Shown here: one piece after another, positions 1 through 7,522 of the stretch | Position numbering within the stretch: position 1 is the first letter of the stretch | Layout of the letters: each line of letters opens with the position of its first letter | From: Paralteromonas sediminis | GTDB taxonomy: Bacteria > Pseudomonadota > Gammaproteobacteria > Enterobacterales > Alteromonadaceae | Length of the DNA stretch: 64,000 bases | Direction of reading: 5' to 3' | Assembly: GCF_003820355.1 (NCBI RefSeq) | Contig: NZ_RPOK01000003.1 | Coordinates: forward strand, 1 to 64,000 | Translations under genes and position numbers: made by a program | Notes under the pieces: generated by a model | Databases searched by the model: none | Told to the model about the DNA's origin: nothing | The model's input: only the letters and a program-made list of their open reading frames with translations

Positions 1-165
1 AATTAAAATCGAAATACTTGACTTTAAGTTAATAAAGTAAAGCTAAATAAATTGTCGTTGTGACACTCTTAACGAGTGCCCACACAGATTGTCTTGTATC
101 TAATTTTTAAAGAACAAATGTTATGCTTTGCATAACGGCTTGGTGAGCTTTCCTCCCCAAGCGGG
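1..165 (-). other. rRNA operon leader (boxA region) just upstream of a 16S gene
   Basis: Read on the minus strand, this stretch matches the transcribed leader of gammaproteobacterial rrn operons. It has a boxA-like TGTTCTTTAAAAATT (plus positions 102-116), followed by ACAATCTGTGTGGGCACTC, which is near identical to the E. coli rrn leader. The minus strand ends at base 1 with TTTTAATT, just where a 16S gene normally continues with GAAGAGTTTGATC. I infer that mature 16S starts within a few bases of the left edge, outside the window. The rRNA itself is not visible. Confidence 0.88.
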
Positions 166-171
166 ACGCGC

Positions 172-199
172 ATTCTACGCGTTTCGTTGGCAGTGTCAA
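172..199 (-). promoter_or_regulatory. rRNA promoter P2 (proximal)
   Basis: On the minus strand there is a perfect -35 TTGACA (194-199), a 16-base spacer and -10 TAGAAT (172-177), followed by a GC-rich discriminator GCGCG. That discriminator is typical of stringently controlled rRNA promoters. An A/T-rich stretch just upstream (about 201-232) fits an UP element. It drives the leader that runs leftward to the 16S gene. Confidence 0.88.
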
Positions 200-296
200 G
201 GCTTTTCTTTAAATTTAATTATTAAAAATTGGCGCTTGGTTTTTACTGAATAGCGCTTGCAGCTTTTCGCTTAAGCCCTCGTTCAACGTGGCGCGC

Positions 297-324
297 ATTG
301 TACGTAATCTTTTTCACAAGGCAA
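297..324 (-). promoter_or_regulatory. rRNA promoter P1 (distal)
   Basis: A second minus-strand promoter with -35 TTGCCT (319-324), a 16-base spacer and -10 TACAAT (297-302), again followed by GCGCG. An A-tract region upstream (about 327-348) looks like an UP element. Tandem P1/P2 promoters spaced by about 125 bases are the usual rrn arrangement. Confidence 0.8.
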
Positions 325-422
325 CAAGTTTTTTAATTTTTTTCTACTTTGACCGTCATTTCATGTAAAAGCGGCTATTTTCACCAGTTTCAACACCCTT
401 TTTTTAAACATAAAGGTTAAGA

Positions 423-451
423 TTGTTCATTTCATGATTAGTCAGTACACT
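423..451 (+). promoter_or_regulatory. Candidate sigma70 promoter for the RRM-protein gene
   Basis: TTGTTC (423-428), a 17-base spacer and TACACT (446-451) lie 47 bases before the ATG at 498. The hexamers are imperfect but correctly spaced. It would fire rightward, away from the rRNA promoters. Confidence 0.4.
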
Positions 452-497
452 ATATGAGCTGCCATTTCATTAATAAAAAAAATACAAGGTAGGCTGT

Positions 498-947
498 ATG
501 AGCAATCAACTAATATTCGGGCTAGTTTTAAGTACTGTTAGTGCCATTGGTGCATCACTACTTTTTCCAAATGTGCTAACCCCCACTCCTTTACACATTG
601 CGATATATGTTTTCATTTCCTGCTTGGTAATAACCTTCATTACAACAAGCGGAGTGAAAGAGAAAGCAACTGACCAGCAACAAGAAAATAAGGAAACCAC
701 AACCTTATATGTGGGTAACTTACCGTATCGGGCCAACGAAGACGCAGTAAAAAGCTTCTTTGGTAGCCATGTTTTTGTTCAGTCTGTTCGCTTAATGAAA
801 GACAAAAGGACAGGAAAACGCAAAGGGTATGGATTCATAGAGGTCGTGTCTAATGACGTTAATGCCGTGATAGACAAACTCAATGATACTGTCTTTCAGG
901 ACAGGACGTTGAAGGTAAGACCCGCCAAAGATAAAGTTGAAGGGTAG
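498..947 (+). CDS. RNA-binding protein (RRM) with N-terminal membrane segments
   Basis: 149 aa. Residues about 5-23 and 30-50 are hydrophobic and look like two membrane helices. Residues about 68-146 form one RNA recognition motif with RNP2 LYVGNL and RNP1 KGYGFIEV. The family binds single-stranded RNA, and stand-alone RRM proteins of marine gammaproteobacteria are often cold-induced. The membrane anchor would place the RRM at the inner face of the inner membrane, which is inferred. The SD AAGGTAGG lies just before the ATG. It starts divergently from the rRNA promoters and converges on the next gene with a 1-base gap and no visible terminator. Confidence 0.85.
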   Translation: MSNQLIFGLVLSTVSAIGASLLFPNVLTPTPLHIAIYVFISCLVITFITTSGVKEKATDQQQENKETTTLYVGNLPYRANEDAVKSFFGSHVFVQSVRLMKDKRTGKRKGYGFIEVVSNDVNAVIDKLNDTVFQDRTLKVRPAKDKVEG

Positions 948-948
948 C

Positions 949-2199
949 CTATTGGCCACCCTTTGTTTTCTCCGATACGGTTGACGCTGCATCGACAATT
1001 TCTTTGTTGAATTGATTGAACCTGTTAATGGCTGACACCAGATCCGGTGTTTTTACTTCCTCGTCCATTCTATTAACGATGTCGGTCACTATATTATTGT
1101 AGTCATTCATACCAGCAAGCACTCGGCTTGCCTGATCCATTGTCCTCAACACATCATCAACATAACTCAATACCGGCTTTATTTCTCGTGCTGGCTCATT
1201 GGTTTGCTGCTCATTGTACTGTTTGACATCTTCATAGGCACTTAACACAGATGCACTTTTAGCCTTTGTTAACTGCAGCGAATAACCTACCAGTTCATCT
1301 TTGTCATAGCCTAGAGCCAAAGAATCTTTAAATGCCTTCTCCACGTCGCCATTAAAAAACTCATCGGCGACTTTGGCAATACGCTCTACAAGCTCTTGTA
1401 TCGCGTTCAGTTCTTTTTCGTCTATATCACCGTTGACCTGCAACGAAATACCCAGTCGCTCAAAGAAACCGAACTGACTGCTAGTACTACTTGTATAATT
1501 ACCCGCCTGGCCCTGACCCACAGGTTCATTAGCCACACTGACACTCGTGCTCTGCGCATAGTTGACTGAGCGTTGTTGTTGAAAGCGAAGAGTAACCTCA
1601 TCTCCATCTCTCGTGCGTATAAGCAGCTCTGAACCTTTGAAAGACTCAAACTCAGCAGCGGCAATAGTATTTGTTGCCTGCGGAGCAAAAATAGATGTCT
1701 CAAGTCTATCAATGCGACCAAAAATCGATTTTTCTGCGCTATCGATGCCCGAAGACAAATCAGGACTCATAAAAGCAGACAAGTCGCGTCGAGCCATACC
1801 AATACCACGACTCACGCCCTCTCGAGCCTGGGAGAATAGCGTATTCAATTTTTCATCACTTGCACCGCCTGACGCTGCTCCCTGAATAACGCCACCAACG
1901 AAGCGCATGACATTGTCTGCTATTGCTTCAAAGTCGAACCCTGAAGATTCACTTTTCTCTGGTGCCTCTTGTGTATCTTTTGTGTCCCTTTTACCGTTAA
2001 CTTCAACGTTTTGTTTGAGTGAATCACCCAGCGCCTTGTAGGCAATGCTGTACTGTGAACTGAATGTTTCCACAACACTTGTTTGTTGGAATTGCCTCGC
2101 TTGCTTCAGCCCTTCCGCTTGCAGTTGCTCTTTTATCTTGGTATCGGGACGAACAGCCTCTTCTCCACCAAGAAAAGCCTTGATGCTACCAATGTTCAT
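949..2199 (-). CDS. DUF5610-like protein of unknown function
   Basis: 416 aa from the ATG at 2199, chosen because GAGAGGG lies about 9 bases upstream; the frame is also open to a TTG eight codons earlier. There is no signal peptide or membrane helix. The N-terminal third (about residues 25-180) carries the glycine-rich stretch FVGGVIQGAASGG and the nearby SRGIGMARRDL, which I associate with DUF5610 of Shewanella and Alteromonas relatives. The rest is acidic and probably helical, with a serine-rich linker. No catalytic motif is visible. The gene is divergent from trmA and convergent with the RRM gene. Function unknown. Confidence 0.7.
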   Translation of the reverse strand: MNIGSIKAFLGGEEAVRPDTKIKEQLQAEGLKQARQFQQTSVVETFSSQYSIAYKALGDSLKQNVEVNGKRDTKDTQEAPEKSESSGFDFEAIADNVMRFVGGVIQGAASGGASDEKLNTLFSQAREGVSRGIGMARRDLSAFMSPDLSSGIDSAEKSIFGRIDRLETSIFAPQATNTIAAAEFESFKGSELLIRTRDGDEVTLRFQQQRSVNYAQSTSVSVANEPVGQGQAGNYTSSTSSQFGFFERLGISLQVNGDIDEKELNAIQELVERIAKVADEFFNGDVEKAFKDSLALGYDKDELVGYSLQLTKAKSASVLSAYEDVKQYNEQQTNEPAREIKPVLSYVDDVLRTMDQASRVLAGMNDYNNIVTDIVNRMDEEVKTPDLVSAINRFNQFNKEIVDAASTVSEKTKGGQ

Positions 2200-2318
2200 A
2201 ATTAAAACCCTCTCATTCCTCAACTACGTTATCGGCAGAAACATGAATAGGTTTAATTTTGTGTTGCCTACGCCTAAAATGCGCGTCGAAACACACCTAA
2301 CGTTTATCTGGATACACT

Positions 2319-3404
2319 ATGAGTAACCCCAACTACCAAGAACAACTTGAAGAAAAAGTCACTCGACTTACTTCAATGTTAGCGCAGTTTAATGCCCCTG
2401 CACTGGAAGTATTTGAATCACCGGATAAACACTATCGGATGCGTGCAGAGTTTCGTGTTTGGCATGATGGTGATGACCTCTATCACATTATGTTTGACCA
2501 AGTATCGAAAAAGCCCTACCGAGTCGATCAGTTTGAACCGGCTTGTGAAGCCATTAATAAAGCCATGCAGACAGTGATAAGTAAGGTCAAATCGTTACCG
2601 GTTATGCGTCGCAAACTTTTTCAAATTGATTATTTGTCTGGTATGTGCGGAGAGTTAGTCATCAGCATGCTCTATCACAAACCATTGGATGATGAGTGGA
2701 CAAGCGCGGCTGAAAAACTGCAAAGTGAATTGAGACAAGAGTTTCAAGTGTCACTAATCGGCAGAGCGAGAAAACAAAAAATTGTTTTAGACAGGGACTA
2801 TATAGTAGAGAGCTTACCCATAGCGGGCCGTAGCTATTCTTTTATGCATATTGAAAATAGCTTTACGCAACCTAATGCTGCGGTCAACATTAACATGATT
2901 GAATGGGCTGGGCATTGCAGTCAAAACTTGGGTGGCGATCTGCTTGAATTTTACTGCGGCGCGGGCAATTTTAGTCTCCCACTAGCCGAATACTTTGACA
3001 ATGTCGTGGGAACAGAAATCGCCAAACCGTCTGTAAAAGCGGCGCAATTTAGTATCCAAAAAAATGCTATCGACAATGTCATCATTGCCCGATTATCTGC
3101 AGAAGAGTTTGTAGATGCATTAGCGGGCAATCGAACCTATACCCGATTAGGCCATATCAATTTAGATAGCTATAACTTTACAACGGTGCTTGTGGATCCA
3201 CCAAGAGCGGGCTTAGATGCAGCGACATTGTCCTATGTGCAAGCGTACGACAACATTATCTATATCTCTTGCAACCCCGATACGTTGAGGGAGAACCTGG
3301 CCACATTGACACAAACTCATCGCATTGAGCGGTCTGCATTGTTTGACCAATTTCCATTTACCCATCACATTGAAGCGGGTGTGTTGCTTACCAAGAGAAG
3401 ATAA
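2319..3404 (+). CDS. trmA: tRNA (uracil-54-C5)-methyltransferase TrmA
   Basis: 361 aa, close to the 366 aa of E. coli TrmA. It methylates U54 in the T-loop of tRNAs (m5U, ribothymidine) using SAM. Visible motifs are the SAM-binding loop [14 protein letters not shown] (about residues 209-222), VDPPRAGLD (about 290), the catalytic-cysteine motif ISCNP (about 318) and the C-terminal HHIEAGVLL holding the general-base Glu. The short length and lack of an N-terminal TRAM or Fe-S region favour TrmA over RlmD or RlmC. It is a single gene divergent from the DUF5610-like gene. Confidence 0.95.
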   Translation: MSNPNYQEQLEEKVTRLTSMLAQFNAPALEVFESPDKHYRMRAEFRVWHDGDDLYHIMFDQVSKKPYRVDQFEPACEAINKAMQTVISKVKSLPVMRRKLFQIDYLSGMCGELVISMLYHKPLDDEWTSAAEKLQSELRQEFQVSLIGRARKQKIVLDRDYIVESLPIAGRSYSFMHIENSFTQPNAAVNINMIEWAGHCSQNLGGDLLEFYCGAGNFSLPLAEYFDNVVGTEIAKPSVKAAQFSIQKNAIDNVIIARLSAEEFVDALAGNRTYTRLGHINLDSYNFTTVLVDPPRAGLDAATLSYVQAYDNIIYISCNPDTLRENLATLTQTHRIERSALFDQFPFTHHIEAGVLLTKRR

Positions 3405-3542
3405 ATTAAAGAAATAAGTGCGCTTACTTATTGATAAGTAAGTGGAAAGATATGCTGTCGTAATACTGTCGTATCAATGCCGTAGCTGTGGTTAAAGAAA
3501 TAAATCAAATTGCAAATTCTTGTTAAAAAGTAGGAAATCATT

Positions 3543-3725
3543 ATGAACCATAGCGAATTTGCACTCGACTCAAAACATAAAAATATCATTTGGAGCTGTT
3601 TATTTCTCTTGGGATTTACCCTTTCTGTGGGTACATCAATAAAGAGTTATGTTGCTGCCTTGGCTATTGGTTTACCATTAGCTATAGCATTGTATGTTAA
3701 TAACCAGAAAAAGGCGCCTTCATGA
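3543..3725 (+). CDS. Small two-helix membrane protein, unknown function
   Basis: 60 aa. Residues about 14-30 and 36-53 are hydrophobic, separated by a short polar turn, so it should span the inner membrane twice. AAGTAGGA precedes the ATG. Its stop overlaps the start of the next gene in an ATGA, which argues for translational coupling with the XRE-type regulator and supports it being a real gene. I do not recognise the family. Confidence 0.65.
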   Translation: MNHSEFALDSKHKNIIWSCLFLLGFTLSVGTSIKSYVAALAIGLPLAIALYVNNQKKAPS

Positions 3726-4150
3726 AAGTAGATTCGGAACAAATTATACAACTACGGCGCGACCATGGTTGGTCGCAAGAAGAGCTGGCTGTTTCTGCTG
3801 GGCTAAATTTGAGAACGGTACAACGTATCGAGAAGGAAGGCGTTATATCGCTTCAATCAAAGAAAGCCTTGGCGTCTGTTTTTTCGATAGACTTGTCTAC
3901 TTTGGATTACGTGGAACCTGTCCATACCAAACACTTCGAATACAAAACTGTAGTATTAAAAAATGACGTTTCTTGGATTTCAGGCTGGGGAAAAAAGACA
4001 AAACACGATGCGTCATATGAAGTAGACACAATACTCAATACTTTCGCAGAAGCAGGGTGGAGAGTACATACTGTCAATCATGGAAGTAGTGTACATGGTG
4101 GCGCTGGACAAATGCAGGTGCTTTTAGAGAGAGAAGTGGCCCACCAATAA
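3722..4150 (+). CDS. XRE-family HTH regulator with DUF4177-like C-terminus
   Basis: 142 aa. Residues about 6-60 form a Cro/C1-type helix-turn-helix (WSQEELAVSAGLNLRTVQRIE). Residues about 75-138 resemble the small DUF4177 fold: FEYKTVVLK, then LNTFAEAGWRV, then a terminal strand. The N-terminus should bind DNA; the role of the C-terminus is unknown. It overlaps the preceding small membrane protein by 4 bases, an arrangement seen in regulator/membrane-partner pairs. Neither the signal nor the target genes can be read here. Confidence 0.78.
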   Translation: MKVDSEQIIQLRRDHGWSQEELAVSAGLNLRTVQRIEKEGVISLQSKKALASVFSIDLSTLDYVEPVHTKHFEYKTVVLKNDVSWISGWGKKTKHDASYEVDTILNTFAEAGWRVHTVNHGSSVHGGAGQMQVLLEREVAHQ

Positions 4151-4160
4151 GGTTGTAGAA

Positions 4161-4934
4161 GTGAGCGTTGAAATGAAATGGATGTTGTTTTTTATCCTGC
4201 TTCTCATTGAGCTTGGATTTCCAAGTTTTTCATATGCCAATTCAGAGGGAGAAGACCGGTACCCCACTGAATATTGGCATCAATACCCGAGTCCGGAACA
4301 AGCCGGTTTTATATCGGGGCGTTTGGCTAAAGTTGAAAAATTCTATAATAAAAGAGAGTTTGCAAGCCTGTTAATCATTAAACATGGCGCAATTGCCGTT
4401 GATTGGGGTGAGAACAGTCGCAGATTTCTTGTTCACTCTATTCGCAAGAGTATGTTAAGTGCATTGTATGGCGTTCATTCCTCTGACATTGATTTCCACA
4501 AGACGTTATTGGAACTCGATATTGATGATAATAATACGCTCACAAAAAAGGAACGCTCTGCAACACTGTTGAATGTCATTTCTTCTCGTTCAGGTGTTTA
4601 TTTACCTGCTGCTGCAGAAGGCGGGCAAATGATGAGCGGCAGACCCAAAAGAGGTAGTCACGCGCCAGGCAGTCACTGGTGGTATAACAACTGGGATTTT
4701 AATGTCGCCGGAAGTGCCTATACCAACATGGCTAAAATATACATAGCGCAAGAAAATATTGATGGTGCAAAAAAAATGCTGGACCAAGCGCTACACTTCG
4801 AGCCGAGGCACAAACAAGCCAATAATTTAGTGCAAACGCTTGCCATCAAAGAATGGTTACTTCCTGGTATTGCTTTGGTTATAGGTGTACTTGCTCTTAT
4901 TATCTTTGTGGTATTAAGAAAACGCAGTAGTTAA
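4161..4934 (+). pseudogene. Serine hydrolase (class C beta-lactamase-like) with internal deletion joined to TPR/TM tail
   Basis: 257 codons without a stop, start GTG (an ATG lies 4 codons later). There is a signal peptide ending near YANS. Residues about 40-185 match the N-terminal half of a beta-lactamase/penicillin-binding-type serine hydrolase: SIRK fits the SxxK nucleophile motif and WWYNNWDFN supplies the YxN motif. Right after FNVAG (about base 4712) the sequence switches to a TPR-like helix pair (YTNMAKIYIAQ, then MLDQALHFEP), and the protein ends in a membrane helix. The second half of the hydrolase domain, including the third (KTG/HxG-type) motif, is missing. I read this as an in-frame internal deletion of a longer hydrolase-TPR protein, probably inactive. 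Confidence 0.6.
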
Positions 4935-5009
4935 TGTCAGTCAACGCCCTATGGCGACTGAATTGAAAGTTTAGGTATTTTTGCCTCTGTTCGATGTCAC
5001 GTTTTCCGC

Positions 5010-5056
5010 AAAATAAAACACTTCATAGTTTATGTAATTCCAAAACTATGAAGTGT
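5010..5056 (-). terminator. Intrinsic terminator after the CocE-type hydrolase gene
   Basis: A perfect 14-bp inverted repeat (arms 5018-5031 and 5043-5056, 11-base loop) stands 10 bases past the stop of the minus-strand gene. On that strand it is followed by TTTTATTTT. The plus strand lacks an equally good U-tract, so it mainly serves the minus strand. Confidence 0.8.
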
Positions 5057-5065
5057 CTAACTCTT

Positions 5066-7378
5066 CTATTTTTGCCAAGCCTTTAACGGCAGATTAATGC
5101 GTGACGATAAATACCACTTTAGTGCTAGCGGCTCACCTGCATCTGAAATATGTTCATGATTTACCGTTTTTCCCGTTCCGAGATTAACTTGTGCAGCGAC
5201 ATTTTTGTTCACGTTCAATACCAGAACAATTTTACTTCCAGCTCGAATTAACTTAGATGTAAAACGCGCATTGACAATAGGCACCCTTCGCTTTTGATTT
5301 GGCGTAAGTAAGCGCCTCTTAGAAATATCATCAGCATAACTCGCTCGACTACGATATGTGTTTAAGTGGAAAACTTCCCCGTCTGCGGTGACTTCGTAAT
5401 AGTTAAACCCTAAATCGACGTCTTTTTTGTTAATTGATATATCGAAAAAGCCCGTTATTGCACCTGTTAGCTCCATATCCTGCTCGAATACGGGTGTTTC
5501 TATCTGAATACCGCTTTGCTTGTTAATACTGCTCTGAATAACAGGCCAAGGCGCACTGTTGCGCTGTTCTGTCCTGTCAGCCAGATCAATGGTTTGTTCA
5601 ATATATTCGTCGCTATCCTTTGATGCAGTAGTGCCCAACACATAGTTTTGTTGAGAGTTAGGCTTTGTAGATTGAATATAGAACGTCTGATTATGCTGGT
5701 TTAAAGTTTCAATGGAATCTGCATACCGCCATTCATTGGCACCCATGACTTGATAGTTGACTTTCGCCTGAACTAACTTTGGTCGCTTCTTTCCGTGTAA
5801 AACGTAATTGAACCACTCAAACACCACTTCTTCAGTATCCTTTTCTAATGCAACAGGATCGAGTTCATAATTGCTGTGATGCGAACGCGGTTTGTTTTGG
5901 GCAGACCAATGGTTATATGGCCCAATTAGTAAAGAATGATCAGCTGCCTCATTGTACTTGTAGTGCTCATGAAAATAATGAAGTGCTGATATTTGCCCGC
6001 CTTCAAAGTAGCCGGTAATTGACAGAACAGGAATATTGATGCGTCCATATTCCTCTTCATGAGGCACCATACTTTGGTAATACTCGTCATCTTCTGGGTG
6101 CGCTAACCATTTTTGTAACCATGGGCTTGGCGTATTTGCTATTTTGTCGATGTCAGTAATCGGACGTCCACTGGTATATAATTCGTCGACAATCCCCTGC
6201 GTTCTCTGCCAATCACGGTAAATAGTATTGTCTAGAGTTTTATTGTTGGTGACAAAAAGTGGCCATTCAAAATTATCTGTTAGCGCGATATTATTTTCAT
6301 AAGGAAGTCCAGTGATTATATTTGCCGCAGCATAGGGGGCAATGGCTTTTAAGCCTTTAGGCATATGTTTGGCTGTAGCCCATTGCGTGAACCCATTATA
6401 ACTACCGCCGTACATAACAACTTTTCCATCACTCCATACCTGCTCAGTAATCCAGTCAATGAGTTGAGCGGCATCCTTCCCTTCGTGTTCCCAAGGTACG
6501 ATTTTGTTTTTACTTGAGCGTTTCCCGCGTGAGTTGGCGACCATTCCAATAAATCCGTGAGCGGCTGCGTGCATGGCAGTCTTTATATGCGCCGCTTCAT
6601 CAGCATAAATAGTAAATTGTAAAGCCGTTGTGTTTGGTGCTGCTTGCCCCCTACTTCGCACTATTGTCGTTGACAACTCAATACCACCATCCAACTTAAC
6701 CAATACATCTGGTTGTACGATAAAGCGGCGCTCTTGTTCTGCGTTAATCGTCTCTGCTGAGATAGGTATGATAATTTCAAGTACATGAAAAAGGTGCGTA
6801 TTAACAGCAACAACTATCATTTCTTCTTTAGATAGCGTCGCCCTGTCCTTAAGCTGTTTGTAGATATTATGAGCATAAGATTTAGCATTTGATAATGACC
6901 AACCTAGTGCCAGTGACATCTGCACAAACTCTTCATCGTCAAATCCAGAAAAACGTTTTTGTATAAGGCGACTAGCTTCATTTATCAGTGCTGTTTTAGA
7001 TTTTGCTTTGCTGCCCAATGCGTCCTTCGTTTGATGGAAGAATTGATAGTGAGCAAATTCTTTTGTGTTGCTTTGACTGTCAATTAGCTTTTCGATTGCA
7101 GCACCGTCATTTCTTAACGACAGTAAAGCGACCTTGTTAAACATGTTTTGCTCTTCAACGTCTTTGAGCGTGAGCGATGCAGCAAATAATGCTAATTCTT
7201 GTTTGAAGCTTTCAGAATTGAGTATATTGTCCAATGCATTTTCATTGCTTAAATCTGCATTGGCGATTGCTTTGGGCAAGGCAAACTTCTCAGTATCATC
7301 TGCATAGGTTTTTTGTATCAAGTTAAGTAAAATCATCAAAACAATGATTATTACCTTATATAATTTAAATTCAGTCAT
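5066..7378 (-). CDS. Secreted CocE/NonD-family alpha/beta hydrolase (X-Pro dipeptidyl-peptidase-like)
   Basis: 770 aa from the ATG at 7378, which begins a clean signal peptide (LYKVIIIVLMILLNLIQKTYA); an upstream GTG at 7432 is possible. Domain order: an N-terminal helical region (about residues 25-210), an alpha/beta-hydrolase with the nucleophile elbow GGSYNG, a cap, IGPYNHW holding the likely catalytic His, then a C-terminal jelly-roll (about 540-770) as in X-Pro dipeptidyl-peptidases and cocaine esterase. It probably acts in the periplasm or outside on peptides or esters; the substrate is not readable. The gene is divergent from the CadC/ToxR-like regulator at 7523, a likely but unproven regulator. 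Confidence 0.85.
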   Translation of the reverse strand: MTEFKLYKVIIIVLMILLNLIQKTYADDTEKFALPKAIANADLSNENALDNILNSESFKQELALFAASLTLKDVEEQNMFNKVALLSLRNDGAAIEKLIDSQSNTKEFAHYQFFHQTKDALGSKAKSKTALINEASRLIQKRFSGFDDEEFVQMSLALGWSLSNAKSYAHNIYKQLKDRATLSKEEMIVVAVNTHLFHVLEIIIPISAETINAEQERRFIVQPDVLVKLDGGIELSTTIVRSRGQAAPNTTALQFTIYADEAAHIKTAMHAAAHGFIGMVANSRGKRSSKNKIVPWEHEGKDAAQLIDWITEQVWSDGKVVMYGGSYNGFTQWATAKHMPKGLKAIAPYAAANIITGLPYENNIALTDNFEWPLFVTNNKTLDNTIYRDWQRTQGIVDELYTSGRPITDIDKIANTPSPWLQKWLAHPEDDEYYQSMVPHEEEYGRINIPVLSITGYFEGGQISALHYFHEHYKYNEAADHSLLIGPYNHWSAQNKPRSHHSNYELDPVALEKDTEEVVFEWFNYVLHGKKRPKLVQAKVNYQVMGANEWRYADSIETLNQHNQTFYIQSTKPNSQQNYVLGTTASKDSDEYIEQTIDLADRTEQRNSAPWPVIQSSINKQSGIQIETPVFEQDMELTGAITGFFDISINKKDVDLGFNYYEVTADGEVFHLNTYRSRASYADDISKRRLLTPNQKRRVPIVNARFTSKLIRAGSKIVLVLNVNKNVAAQVNLGTGKTVNHEHISDAGEPLALKWYLSSRINLPLKAWQK

Positions 7379-7522
7379 TGGCGTGTCCGTGGTTGCATTG
7401 TGCGTTAAAGTGTTCACACAGTACCGAGACACCTACTTAGCGTCCTGACTAAACTCTGAAGAGTTATGACTTTTTGTGACAGCGCGTTATTAAAGGGCTG
7501 TACAGCATAAAATTGGAGATAT

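Noticed and set aside
3694-3966. Alternative open frame across the small membrane protein/XRE junction
   Set aside because: It overlaps a clear helix-turn-helix gene in another frame and has no coherent features.
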